Source: Apodemus sylvaticus (taxonomy: Eukaryota; Chordata; Mammalia; Rodentia; Muridae). Taken from it: a stretch of DNA of 64,000 bases. The notes beneath the pieces were generated by a model. It was not told the DNA's origin. It made no database searches and saw nothing but the letters and a program-made list of their open reading frames with translations. Both the position numbers and the translations under genes were made by a program. Shown piece after piece: positions 18,040-30,018 of the stretch (its first letter is position 1; each line of letters starts with the position of its first letter). The stretch is from positions 85,342,013 to 85,406,012 of the forward strand of contig NC_067473.1 of the NCBI RefSeq assembly GCF_947179515.1, in the 5' to 3' direction.

Positions 18040-19053
18040 AAAAGTATGTTCCCAAATGCATTTTCTTGAAAATAATTTACATATTACCTGTGAAGGATAA
18101 AACATATCATTCTTAAAAACACACATATATTCATAAGTAAGCAACTTGTTACAGATTAGGAAAAAAGAAAGAAAGCCATGTAAATTTTCTGCTATTTTCT
18201 TTTTACTGACAGGCTGCAATTTGTGGTTCATAAACATTATTTCATTATTCATCTTAAAAAGTAATGTTTTAGTAATTGTAAAATAATCCCAAATCTAAAT
18301 TTTTAAATAAAAATCTATCAGTCATTTCTACTTTTAATCCATAAGGTGCACATCTACTGATCATCAATGATTTTATTAAATCATATGTGGAAGATGTGGG
18401 CAAAAATGTATATAACAAATTAATCATGACCTTTATCTTTTGCCTAGTTTTAGAATGAGAATCATGTCAGTTAGTTCTGGTAGCTCTACCATTGTTCTTT
18501 TTTATATACAAGAAAAAACATCTAGTTCAAAAATTAAGAGTATTCCTTTCTAAGCTTCAAATTATTTCCTAAGATTTTGTACAGCAGAACAATGGACAAA
18601 AACTTCTTAAACTTCCATTAAAAACAAGCTACTTCTCCAAATTCTAAGGGTTTGGTTCATTTGTGATAATCCACATCTCTATATTATTTTCAAGTGCAGG
18701 ACTTGTATCTGTTCCAGCAGTAATGCTTACAAAAGATCTATCACTATTATTATGAATGCTAATAATATTGCCCAGTGAGGGGCTGAAAACCCCCTCTGAA
18801 TTTTCACTAAAAAACTTATATTAGGAGGAATGTGGAGACTGAGAGTACAATAAGCAGAGCCATGTCCATAACAGCATGAAATCTTCAAGACTCTTAGTCC
18901 TCATGGTTCTGCATGTCAGGAACGTGAAAAAGGAAGTTGTGCTACTGGCCAGAGTGCATGAATTCTAAAGCAGTGTGTTGTTCTTCTCAAATGGTCCTCT
19001 ACAAGAACACGGAGCATACAGTGTCCCCTACTTGGCATTATCTCATATATATA

Positions 19054-19082
19054 CGTGTGTGTGTGTGTGTGTGTGTGTGTGT
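19054..19082. repeat. (GT)n microsatellite followed by (TA)n
   Basis: GT dinucleotide run, followed at 19095-19114 by an AT-dinucleotide run. The local frames read as Val/Cys or His/Thr repeats and are not genes. Confidence 0.93.
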
Positions 19083-19310
19083 CTATGTATACATACATAT
19101 ATATATATATATCTGACCTGGTTTTATCACAAATCGTGGTATAGTTGTTTCATAAAAGCAAGCAAATTAATTAATAAGTAAATAATATATATTTTTAAAT
19201 ATATATTTATATATATTGTGTGTATATATGGATATATGCATGTAACAGCAAATGTTGAAATTTAGTTATATTAAACTTCTTGTAGAATTGTGCTGTTAAC
19301 TCCATGGGAA

Positions 19311-19338
19311 TACACACACACACACACACACACACACA
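19311..19338. repeat. (AC)n microsatellite
   Basis: CA dinucleotide run in the 3' flank of block 2. Confidence 0.93.
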
Positions 19339-21184
19339 TAACTTTAAGAGCAATTAATTGAAAAAGAGCAAGAGAGAACATATGGGAGAATTTAGAGTGA
19401 GAAAAATACAATGATGTAATTGTAGCATAATACAGAAAATAAAAGAAATACAAAACAGTTGTTCCTTAAAGTAAAGAGACTTGAAGTGTCATTTCTATGT
19501 CATCAATCACTTCATTGGATAGAGTAGGGTGGAGTCTGTTCTTGTAACTATGACAATAGCAAAGCTCCATTTGTTAGTTATGTCTAAGGAAACCATGTCT
19601 CAAACATATGTCATTGAATGACAGAAATAACACCATTTTAGGCACTTACAAATATGCACAAATACATGTATGTCTGTTGGGGGGATGGTTTTGTAAACTG
19701 TGTATTCAGACACTGATTTGTAATTCCAGATGTCTGGTTGTAATCTGGATGATGGCACTGTTATATCTATGGTCTCTACTTTATGTAAAAATTGCTTTCC
19801 ATCACCTCTGATTGGTTAATAAAAGATCTGATGAGTCCATTTGCCAGGCAGATGAGAATAGTGCTGGATTTCTCATCCTAGTAAAGGGGTCTCAGATGGT
19901 GAGAGAGAAGAGTAGATAAAGGCCACTAGAAGAAGAAGGTTTGGCAAAACCACATGGAGTGAACAGGAGATTTCACCATGAGAGTTGTAATAAAGGAGGA
20001 GCCATGAGGACACACATAGACCAGAACAAGCCAGGAGAAGCCAAGATGTCAAGTAATGGGGCACATTTCTGGGTATTAGCAACCTGGTTGGATTATAAAC
20101 TTTCAAACCTGCCCAGATTAGGCTTGCAGTGTGTTAATAAAAATAACAGGTCTTCGTGTCCTTACTTGGGAGCTAAAATCAGGTAGGGCAGGTGTAGAAC
20201 TGTCCTGTCTTGACTTGGGAACCAAAGGTGTGTGAGATTCAGCATACAACACAAAGAAATACTGTTGCATTTGGAGCACTTAATGTTGGGCAAGAACTAA
20301 GTAAATATCAGCACTTAGTGAGAAATCTAAACTTAGAAAGAACAAGGCTGTAGGCTTAGAGTTCTTAAAACCTACTTCTAGTCCATCATCCAAGATAGGG
20401 GAGAGAAGGTGGTAAACAGTACAAGTGAATGTAGACCTGTTTCCAAGTAGTTCTTTGAGTCAATTCGAATTTTTGTTCTTCAGGATACCATCATTCCATT
20501 TCAGTAGTGTTAGAATACCTAACATGAATCAATAGCTATGGCTAGTTCTAGCAGAAACCATCAGTCCTCTGCTGAATCTTTGTAAGTCAGTGGCAGTGAC
20601 CAGGACTTGATAGGAAACTAGAAGTTTTCTGCTGCACTATTCTTAAAGAATTAAAGATAACTATAGATAAAGATGCAAGACCAATGAATCAATGCAAAGC
20701 TAGATATGCAAGCTCACAATCAATAATGAGTCCTATTTGAACTTTCTCCCAAAATCATGGGTCCCACCCTAGTTCTTACCTCACCAAAATGCATGTGAGT
20801 CTGTCTTAACAAAACATCACCTGAGTGGGCATCGCCTGATATATCCAGAAATTCCCAATTCATATTCCCCGTTTTGTGTAAAACTTTTCCTCCTAACACT
20901 AATAATTTACATGCAACAAAAATAATTGTAAGAACCAAAAATTAGAGAACTTAATATCATATTTTAAGTGATTAGCTTGTGAACAATATAGTGTAACAAG
21001 GCAACCTTAAATTAAGATTAGTATACAATAAGTTTAATGAAACTATCTTAAATTCCTATTAGCATACTATAATTCAAACAAGACCTTACATTTCTATTAA
21101 TATAAAATAAAAACAAAATAACAAAATACTTATCTCTATAAAATAATTTTAAAACCTATTAATTTTCTATCAATATACCTTAAC

Positions 21185-23235
21185 AACACAACAAGGCACC
21201 CTGAGTTCCTCATCCCATCCCCTCTTTCCTTCTGAGAGTTTGCTCCTGCTTGTACCCACTTACTCACACCTCACACAAACCAGCATCCCCTTTCCACAAG
21301 CCCTCAATTTCTAAAGGAATAAGTGCATTTTCTCCAGCTGGCCAGACAAGGCAGTCCACGGCTATATATGTGCTGGGGCCATAGACCAGCCCATGTATGT
21401 AATTTGGTTGGTGGTTTACTCTCTGGGAGTTCTGAGGTGCCTTGGATAGTTGATAATATTGTTCTTCCCATTGGGGTTGCAATCCTTCAGTCCTCCTTCA
21501 GTTCTCATTCAATCCTTTCCCTATTTATTCCAATGGGGTCCTGATCTCAGTCCAGGACTGGTTTAGTCTCTGGGAGATCTATGGAGTCTTCAATAGTTGA
21601 TACTATTGTTTTTTTCCCATGGGGTTGTAATTCCCTTCTCCTTCAGTCCTTTCCCTATCTCTTCCATAGGGGTCCTGATCTCAGTCCAATGGTTGGCTGT
21701 ATCTGCCCCTGTCTCAGTCAGCTGATGGTAGAGCTGCTCAGAGGACAATCATGCAAGTTTCCTGTCTGCTAGCACAACATGGCATCAGTAAGAGTGTGAG
21801 AGTTTGTTGGCTATGCATGGGATGGTTCCCAAATTTGGCCTGTCATTGGACAGCCTTTTCTTAAATATCTTCTCAATTTTTATCCCTGCATTTTTCTTTT
21901 GACAAGAAACAATTCTGGGTCACTAATTTGAAGATGGAGTTGTAATCCCATTCCTCAAATGGGGACCCTGTGCATCTACTAGAGGTGGTCTTTTCAGGTT
22001 CCATTTCTCCATTGTTGGGCTTTTCAGCTATGTCATACCCATTGAGTCTGGGGAGCCTGTCAGACCACAGGTCTCAGGTATGATCTGGAGGTTCCTCTTA
22101 CACCTATCCCCAAGCAGCTGTAATTTTTATTCTTTCCCCTGGCATCCTGGCATTCTCTCCTACCCCCAATATCTTATTCTATGCCCTCTTTCCCATATGC
22201 TTCCCTTTCTTCACTCAGGTCCTTCCCTACTTCTGCCTCTCATTATTTTTTTCTCCTTCAAAGTGGGATACAAAATTCAGGATTTCCTTATTTTTAGTAG
22301 CTGAATAGTCATCTATTGTGTAAATAAACTTCATTTTCTGTATTCATTCTTTGGTTGAGGGACATCTGGATTGTTTCGAGCTCTGTCTATTACAAATGAG
22401 GCTGTTATGAACATAATGGGGCACGTGTCCTTGGGGTATGGTTGAGCACCTTTTGGTTATATGCCCAGGATTGGTATAGCTGGGTTTTCATGTAGAACTT
22501 TTTCAAATTTTTTGAGGATTTTCATTTCCAAGATGACTAAGAATTTGAACACTCGTGGACGCGCTTGGGAACCCTTCAGGTTCCCTTTGTTGAGAATTCC
22601 TTCCTTAGTTCTGCATCCCATATTTAAGATGGGTTATTTGGTGTTTTGGAGTCTAACATCTTGAGTTCTTTGTATATTTAGGCCATTGCCACTCTATTGG
22701 ATGTAGGGCTAGTGAAGAACTTTTCCCAATCTACAGGTTGCCAATTTGTACTATTGACAGTGTCCTTTACCGTAACAGAGGCTTTTCAGTTTCATAGTCA
22801 ATTTGATTTTAAAGGTTGAGCTATTGGTGTTCAGTTTGGGAAAGTTCCCCTTCCCCACACCATGAATGTGTTCAAGGATACTTTCAAATTTCTCTTGTAT
22901 TATATTTAATGTATCTGGATTTTTTGCGGAGGTCCTTGATCCATTTGGACTTGAGCTTTGTACAGGGTGATGAATATGGGTCAATTTCTATTCTTCTACA
23001 TGCAGATCACCAGTTAAACCAACACTATTTGTTGAAGACACATTCTTTTCTCCACTAAATGGTTTTAGGTTCTTTGTGAAAGATCAAAGATGAAGTTTTT
23101 ATAGGTATGTTGTTTTATTTCGTGGCCTTCAATTCTATCCCATTGATTGATCTTGTTGTCTCTGTACCAGTACCATGTGGCCTTTATCACTACTGCTCTG
23201 ATGTAGCTTCAGCAGCTTGAGATAAGGATGGTAAC
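21185..23235 (-). mobile_element. 5'-truncated Lx-type L1 (ORF2 end and long 3'UTR)
   Basis: On the - strand the right part (about 23220-22640) translates to degenerate ORF2 C-terminus. The 'GGTCCTTGATCCATTTGGACTTGAGCTTTGTACA' stretch on + at about 22930 is the reverse of the standard ORF2 'DxHIKP' block. The remainder to 21185 is the Lx 3'UTR with two internal imperfect repeats ('GATAATATTGTTCTTCCCATTGGGGTTG' at 21443 and 'GATACTATTGTTTTTTTCCCATGGGGTTG' at 21600). It carries many stops. It separates block 2 from block 3. Confidence 0.78.
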
Positions 23236-23294
23236 TTCCCCAGAAGTTCCTCTATTGAAGGAAAATAAATGATAGGCAGAGAGACTAATGGAGA

Positions 23295-23375
23295 AAGGGA
23301 AAGGGGGGGGGGAGAGAGGAGAAAGAGACAGGCAGAGACATAGAGACAGAGAGACAGATATTCAGAGAAAGAGAG
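23295..23375. repeat. GA-rich simple repeat
   Basis: Purine-rich GAGA/GACA stretch including a run of G's, between the Lx L1 and the start of block 3. Confidence 0.85.
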
Positions 23376-23389
23376 AGAACTCTGAGTCT

Positions 23390-24145
23390 AGTATCCAATT
23401 ACTTTTTTCAACATTGAGCAATAAAATTAATAAACAATAACCAATCCCACTGAATGATTAAGTTTAAGAGCAACAATTACCAATAAGCAACACAACCTTC
23501 AAGAACCTAGTATTTATATACCCCGAGAAGATCCCTGAATTTCAAATATCACACAGTTGGCAAAATGATGACCCTGCCAGATGATAAGGGAAATGGGGGT
23601 CAGTTCCATTGGAAAATCCGAAACAACAGCTTATCTGCATTAATGAAAAGCACATTCTTATATCTGTGTGTGTTTTAAAGAAACAAAAATCAAAAATTCT
23701 TCTTAGAATGAAGTGACAGGAAGATATAAAATATTTGGGAGAGAATTAATTGAATCTGAAATGAGAATGTGAGGATGGCTATGACAAAGATACAATATAT
23801 CATTATAAAATTTTTGTATAATACTGCTCCACAAAAAATACATTATAACCAACTAATTTCCAAATTCTCTAATTTATTGGGATGAGATTTTCAAACTTAT
23901 TCTTTATTATCTTTGATGTGCATTGGATTTCTTAGTCATTGTTCTATCATTGGTAGGAGACACTAAGTCCAAGACAACTGGTGTAAGAGAAAGTATATAG
24001 GTGGATTTTCTTACAATTTCAGATTGTATATAGTTGGCTTTTCTTACAATTTCAAATTTTAATCCATTATATGGCAAAGAGCATGGCAGCAGGCATGGAG
24101 ATTCAGCAGTAGCTGATCTACATTCTGTTTCAGAGGCAGGGAGAG
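23390..24145 (+). other. Lipocalin block 3, distal 5' flank
   Basis: Aligns by eye with 11890-12400: the 'GATCCCTGAATTTCAAATATCACACA' and 'GATGATAAGGGAAATG' stretches match the counterparts at 11990 and 12057. Non-coding. The end near 23940-24000 ('GACACTAAGTCCAAGACAACTGGTG') is also present inverted at about 45990-46020 in block 5. Confidence 0.65.
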
Positions 24146-24147
24146 GA

Positions 24148-24345
24148 AAGAAGAGAGACAGAGCGAGAGAGAGAGAGAGAGAGAGACAGAGAGACAGAGA
24201 CAGAAACAGAGAGACAGAGAGATAGAGAGAGACAGAGAGAGATAGAGACAGAGACAGAGAGACAGAGACAGAGACAGTGAGAGAGACATAAAGACAAAAA
24301 CAGAGAGACAGAGATAGAGAGACAAAGACAGAGAGATAGAGAAAG
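24148..24345. repeat. (GA)n/(GACA)n simple repeat
   Basis: About 200 bp of interrupted GAGA and GACAGA repeats. The long Ser/Leu-rich frames on the complementary strand are composition artefacts. A CT-rich counterpart lies at the equivalent place of inverted block 5 (45777-45885). Confidence 0.92.
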
Positions 24346-24429
24346 AATATAAATATGGTCCTGGCAAGGCTCTCAGAGCTGGTGATTGGAAGGTGATTGT
24401 AAGAAAACAAGATAGTATATGTGGAAGTT

Positions 24430-25225
24430 TAACAAGTGTGCAATCTCTAGATGGTCTTTCCTTCAGTCTCTACTCCATACTTTGTATCTCCTCTTGTGTG
24501 TATTTAGCTCTGCTTGTAAAAAGGACCAGGGTATCCATACCTTGGCCTTCCATCTTCTTGAGCTTCATTTGGTCTGCAATTGTACCTTGGATATTCCCAA
24601 GCTCTGGGCTAATATCCATGAATAAGTGAGTTTATGCCATGTGTGTTATTTTGTCACTGGGTTGTCTCACTCAGGGTGATATTTCCTAGTTACATTGATC
24701 AATTCCATATACAGTTACCAAACTCAGGCACTGTTGTGGTGGCAACAAGTACTTGCTGACAGAATCCTGATATAGCTATCACTGGGGAGGCTTTGCCAGT
24801 ACATGACAAATACAGAGGGGACAATCTCAGCCAACCATTGAACTAAACACAGGATCCCTATTGGAGGAGCTAGAGAAAGCACCCAAGGAGCTGATGGAGT
24901 TTGCAGGCCCATAGGAGGAACAACAATATGAATCACCCAGTACCCCACAACTCCCAGAGACTAAACCACCAACCAAAGAATACACATAGAGGGACCCATA
25001 TGTAGGATATGCAGCAGAAGATGGACTTTTTGGACATCAATGGAAGGAAAGGCCCCTGGTCCTGGGAAGACTAGATGTCCCAGTATAGGGGAATGGCAGG
25101 AAAGGGAAGCTAGAATGTGTGGGTTGTTGAACAGTGGGAGGGGGGATGGGTTAAGGAATTTTCAGGGGAAAACAGGATAGGCATTATTTAAAATGTAAAT
25201 AAAGAATATATCTAATTAAAAATAA
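24430..25225 (+). mobile_element. Lx-type L1 with 5' inversion
   Basis: The right part (about 24725-25225) is an Lx L1 3'UTR in + orientation ending in CATTATTTAAAATGTAAATAAAG and an A-rich tail. The left part (about 24430-24720) is L1 sequence in the opposite orientation. The two join abruptly near 24722. This is the signature of twin-priming during integration. It is inserted between the distal and proximal 5' flank of block 3. Confidence 0.65.
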
Positions 25226-25893
25226 AACAAGTGGAAATCATAGCTATGAGGTCCACTTATATTCTAAGTAGGAGAAGTTATTCTTTGGGAAGAATTAAAT
25301 AAACTGTCTCCATATCTGAGTGTTTTATTGCTCAGAGCAAAATAAATATAACCTCATCTGTTGGACTTATTTTTACTTTGAAGCTGTGCTATTACTATTC
25401 AATTTATACTTTGTAGAACCATGAAATTATTTTACTTGACTGGGAAAATAATCTCAATGTGATCCATGTATAGAAATTTTTATAGTAAGGTAGGAATGAT
25501 CCAGTAGTACTTAGATCTTGGTCATATATGAACCTGAAAATAATACCGGTCAACATTAATGTTCTTGAAACATTTCAAGATGTCTCTGTTTTTTTGTGGG
25601 TACTATGCCACCAAATGAGCTTGCTCTTTTTGACTTTGTTTCTAAATGTCAACATTTCAGGAACATGTATGGTATAAGCCACTGAATTCTAATCCCATTT
25701 ATTAAAACAAAACAATACTAAATACTTGCAAATACTGCCATCCAATCTGCCAAACTTCCTTTAAAAAAAAGTAAATTAACAGGTTCATTGTGCACTGTAC
25801 AAACTGAAATATTTTCTAAGCCTCTTCAGTTCATCATTTCACCAGCAGCTGAACAACACTACTCTTCTGCCCTAGCAGAAAGTGATTCTTAAG

Positions 25894-25990
25894 TTGAAGT
25901 TTCTTCTTTGTCTAGCCTGTTTGGTTTCTGCCAGTGAGGAGCCTTTACTGGTAGAAGGATGGCCTTTTAGAGAGATATGCAGGAAGAGAG
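25894..25990 (+). pseudogene. Lipocalin exon 1 relic, start codon lost (block 3)
   Basis: Homologous to exon 1 of the intact gene. The frame reads KFLLCLACLVSASEEPLL and continues through an EGWPFREI stretch without stops to the donor GAG|GTAGCT at 25990/25991. The position of the ATG is TTG (25894-25896), so the canonical start is lost. The other exons are deleted from this block. Its intact exon frame and donor suggest decay was led by the deletion rather than by gradual mutation. Confidence 0.75.
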
Positions 25991-26476
25991 GTAGCTGGGG
26001 TGATTTTTATCATAGTTTGAAGTGACAAGCAGTGTGACCATATGAATATATTGGTTCCTCTTTTGTTTTTTTTTTGTACTTGGAATAAGTCCCATATCTT
26101 AAAACATTATTTGTTTTAGATGATGCTTTTATTTACCTAATTTAAGTGTATATTGCCTAATTCTACTTTACCTAGGTAAAGTGTATGAAAATTAACCTCT
26201 TATTAATGCCATGTTTTTTAACTTTACATAATTATCATTATTTTCATAGTTGGAAGTCAATATACATTTCCATTAAATGTTTCACAATTCTACACAAATT
26301 CATGAATGACTCTTAATATAATATAAATGTAAAATCAATTCAATATCTGCAGGGCAAACAAAATGTATATTGTATTTTTAAGGCATAGATTTCTCTCCAT
26401 TAGTGTCATTGTACTATGGTCAATATGTGGGATAACATGTCCAACTTCTTTCTTAAAGATTGATTTTGCACATTTT

Positions 26477-26493
26477 TGTGTGTGTGTGTGTGT
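26477..26493. repeat. (GT)n microsatellite in intron 1 relic
   Basis: Counterpart of the GT run at 13361-13378 in intron 1 of block 2; both follow a 'TTTTGCACATTT' stretch. Confidence 0.85.
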
Positions 26494-26989
26494 GCTTGTG
26501 TGTATGTACATGTGTCTGTATGAATGTGTGTCGTGACTACAGGTTTTGAATGGAATGTTGAAGAAAAAATGTAGAAATTAGGAGGAAAGCCATACAACAT
26601 CTTCAATTTTAATTCTTTCCTCCTCTGATCTGAGTGTTTTCTAAGAGGAAAATTATTTCTAATGCCTTGCCATACAAAGTATTTTGACATCAAAATGTGA
26701 TTTCTTCTTTTTTATTTACTTTGAATACAGTTAGTGTGCAGATTTTTATTATTTTTTTTTCAAAATTACTTTTTTATGTTGATTCAGCTTCCTAACAGTA
26801 TCCTAAAATCTATTTGTTGCACTTATTTCTTAAAAGAATCACAAACCTAAACTTTTATATAAATAGTATCATTCATTTCTACTTGAAATACTCATAGTAA
26901 GCATCTACTTATCACCAATCTTTTTATTAAATCATATCCTGAAGTTGAAGGCCAAAATGGGTACAAGAATTAATTATCACCTTTGTGAC

Positions 26990-27290
26990 CTCCTCCAGCC
27001 CATTGTTCTCAAAGAATAGCAGCCAGCAACCTCACCTCCAACCTCCTGCAGAACAAGCAGAACCAGTTTCCAACCTTCAGGGGAGGGGCTTGGCCTGCCT
27101 TTTTATCTTTGGAGAGATGCATTAAATGTTGAGACTTGAGCAAGAAGTCAGGCCTGTCTCCGTGTGTTTTCTCTTGCTACCCTGTTATTCTTATCCCCAT
27201 CTCTCCTTTCAGAGAACCCGCCATTAGTATGTAGCTGCTGGCAGCTACACACCTTGATCATATTCCCAGTTCTAGAAAATTACTCATGTC
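26990..27290 (+). mobile_element. Probable solo LTR fragment
   Basis: An abruptly GC-richer segment with 'GGGGAGGGGCTTGGCCTGCCTTTTTATC', 'GCATTAAATGTTGAGACTTGAGCAAGAAGTCAG' and 'GTCTCCGTGTGTTTTCTCTTGCTACCC'. The layout resembles the U3-R-U5 of an ERVK-type LTR. It interrupts the conserved 3' flank of block 3. Edges and family are uncertain. Confidence 0.4.
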
Positions 27291-28164
27291 AGGTAGAACA
27301 GGTAAGGCTTCCAATGTTCTTGTTCACTGACCATAAAAATATTCCTCAATTAACTGTTAAGAGTGCAGCTTTCTGAACTTCAAATTATTTCCTAAAATTT
27401 TTTAGTGAATAAAGCATTATATAATCTATCTCTGGTTTATTTATAACCCAGTTTTCCTTAATGAGCATTTCCCTTAAAGTTTTGTTAGATCTCTATACAT
27501 GTGCTTGTCCAGTAGGATTGTAAGAAATGCCAAGAACATATTATACACTACAAGGTTAAAAAAGCTGCGTGATCTTAAGGATACATATGTAGCAGTAGCA
27601 GCAGCAGCAGCAGCTTCAAACTACAAAGGAATTTTGATGTTATCTAATATCTCTACTAAATGTGCAATCACAAAATCAGCCTTTTGAGAATTCAAGACCA
27701 ACATTCAATGGCATGCTAAATATGCATAATTAGTAATATGTATCAAAATGTTTATATTTTAAGTTTTCAACTAATAAAAAGAAACGTATAACCTATTTTA
27801 TGGAATTGCTCTATACTGGCTTTATTAAACTGCATCTGTATTCATTATTTTGCATCCCTATAGGTTGATTCTAATTTCTCAAGCCTTTTGGTACATTTTT
27901 TAACTGTCGTAATTTTTTTGGCAGTCTTTGTAGGTTGCACATTGGGTTCTTTGAAGATTCTTTATTCTGATTTAAAGAATCTTCTAATTTCTGTTCTATG
28001 GCCTTCAATCTAGCCTTTAACTTTTTAGCCTTCTCTTCCTTTTAGCCTGTTGTACTCTGATCTCTCCTAAAGAAAGTATTTAAAATTATAATAGTTACGG
28101 AGCATATAATTTCTTAAGCTGACAGTAAAAACAAAAACAAGATGGGATATGAATGCTATTTTTA

Positions 28165-28410
28165 CAATTATAATTTTTTTTATTTTTTCCACCATTTTTT
28201 TTATTTTCTAAATTCTTTGTTTCCGTTTCCAAATGCTTTCCCCTTTCCCAGTTCCCTCCTCCCCATATGGCCCATAAGCCTTCTGTCCACCCATTCTCCA
28301 ATCTTTTTCTCTCTCCACCCATTCTTTTTCTCTGTCCTGGTACTCTCTTACAATGCTGGATCAGGCCTTTCCAGGATCAGGGCCCTCTCCTTACTTCTTC
28401 ACAGGAGTCA
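28165..28410 (-). mobile_element. L1 3'UTR piece (mosaic segment 1)
   Basis: Read on - this is the polypurine-rich 3'UTR and A-tail of a rat-like L1 (T-rich start at about 28168, CT-rich body, 'CCTTTCCAGGATCAGGGCC'). It joins + strand ORF1 sequence abruptly at about 28411. Confidence 0.75.
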
Positions 28411-30018
28411 TTACCAATAGAAACCAAGGCAACATGGCACCATCAGAACCCAGCTTTCCTACAACCGCAAATCCTGAATACTCCATCACATCAGAAAAGC
28501 AAGAAGTAGGTTTAAAATCACATTTCATGATGCTGATGGAGGACTTCAAGAACGACATAAATAACTCGCTTAAAGAAATACAAGAGAACATGGGTCAACA
28601 GATAGAAGCACAAAAATCCCTTAAAGAAAGACAAGAGAATGTGGTTCAAAAGGTAGAAGCACTTAAAGAGGAAACACAAAATCTCTTAAATAAATACGGG
28701 AGAATATGGGTCAACAGGTTGAAACACTCAAAGAGGCAATACAAAATTTCCATAGGGAATTATGGGGGAACATGGGTCAACATGCAGAAACCCTTAAAGA
28801 GGAATCACAAAAATCCCTAAACGAAACAGGAGAATATGGAGCAGCAGGTAGAAGCCCTTAAAGAGGAAACACCGAAATTCCTTAAAGAATTTCAGGAAAA
28901 AACAAACAAACAAGTGAAGGAACTGAACAAAACTATCCAGGATCCAAATCTGGAAATAGAATCGATAAAGAAATCACAAAGTGAGGCATCTCTGAAAATA
29001 GAAAACCTTGGAAAGAATTCAGGAGTCATAGATGCAAGCATCAAGAACAGAATATAAGAGATAGAAGAAAGAATCTTGGATGCTGAAGATTCCATATAAA
29101 TCACTGACTCAACAGTCAAAGAAAATGCAAAATGCAAAAAGCTTGTAGCCCAAAACATCCTGGAAATCCAGGACAAAATGAGAAGACCAAACCTAAGGAT
29201 TATAGGAATACAAGAAAGCAAGGATTTACATCTTAAAGGCTCAATAAATATCTTCAACAAAATTATAGAAGAAAACTTCCTTAACCTAAAGAAAGAGAGT
29301 CCCATGAACATACAGGAAGCCTACAGAACTCCAAACAGATTGGACTTGAGCAGAAATTGCTCCCATTACATAATAATCAAAACACAAAATGCACTAAACA
29401 AACAAAGAATATTAAAAAGCAGTGAGAGAAAAAGGTCAAGTAACATATACAGGCAGAACTATCAGAATTACACCAGATTTCTCACCAGAGAATATGAAAG
29501 CCAGAAGAGCCTGTGAAGATATCATACAGACCCTAAGAGAACATAAATGTCAGCCCAGACTATGATAACCAGCAAAACTTTCAATTATCATAGATGGTGA
29601 AAACAAGACATTCCATGACAAAAGCAAATTTACACAGTATCTTTCCACAAATCCAGCTCTGCAAAGATAATGGGTGGAAAATACCAACACAAGACAGTGA
29701 ACCACACTGTAGAAAAATCAATAAGGTAACCTTTCATCAAACCCAATAGAAGATAGCTACACAACCAGAATGTCACCTTCAACTAAGAAGATAACAGTAA
29801 GCAACAATCACTTTTCCTTAATATCTCTTAATATCAATGGTCTCAATTTCCATATAAAAAGACATAGAATAACAGACTGGATACATAAACAGGACCCAAT
29901 GTTTTGCTGCATATAAGAAACCTACCTCAGTGACAAAGACAGACACTATTTAAGAGTCAAATGCTGGAAAACCATTTTCCAAGCAAATGGTCCCAAGAAA
30001 CAAGCTGGATTGGCCATT
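28411..30018 (+). mobile_element. L1 ORF1 to ORF2 start, + orientation (mosaic segment 2)
   Basis: ORF1 begins at about codon 10 (RNQGNMAPSEP) and runs through the coiled coil with several QKSLKERQEN-like repeats, the RRM (MRRPNLRIIGIQES) and the C-terminal domain. Frameshifts and stops interrupt it at 28690-28860, 29055 and 29450-29520. The start of ORF2 follows (about 29810), up to the KQAGLAIL endonuclease stretch at about 30015, where the next inverted L1 begins. Not functional. Confidence 0.8.

Larger units (their letters stand above)
17400..21180 (+). other. Lipocalin block 2, 3' flank without coding sequence
   Basis: Unique-looking AT-rich sequence shared with blocks 1, 4, 5, 6 and 7. 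It holds a CA run, one B2 SINE and GT/CA/TA microsatellites around 19054-19340. I find no exon. The region around 18300-18480 and 18550-18800 is the part retained in the deleted blocks 3 and 5. Segment 20400-20900 reappears at 37430-37740 and 56170-56680. Confidence 0.65.
25230..28140 (+). other. Lipocalin block 3, gene region with internal deletion
   Basis: Sequence matches block 2 through exon 1 and part of intron 1 (25500 to about 26820, compare 12420-13680). It then jumps directly to the 3' flank (26830-26990 and 27360-27410 match 18300-18560 and 35465-35740), so exons 2-6 are deleted. An LTR-like piece interrupts it at 26990-27290. Segment 27840-28140 is paralogous to 39640-39905; its content is unknown. 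Confidence 0.65.

Noticed and set aside
23907..24410. 167-codon Ser/Leu-rich frame on the - strand
   Set aside because: It is a translation of a (GA)n/(GACA)n simple repeat; no start context, no domain.
27590..27620. (GCA)n run coding poly-Ala in a 62-codon frame
   Set aside because: Short trinucleotide repeat in non-coding flank; no supporting exon structure.
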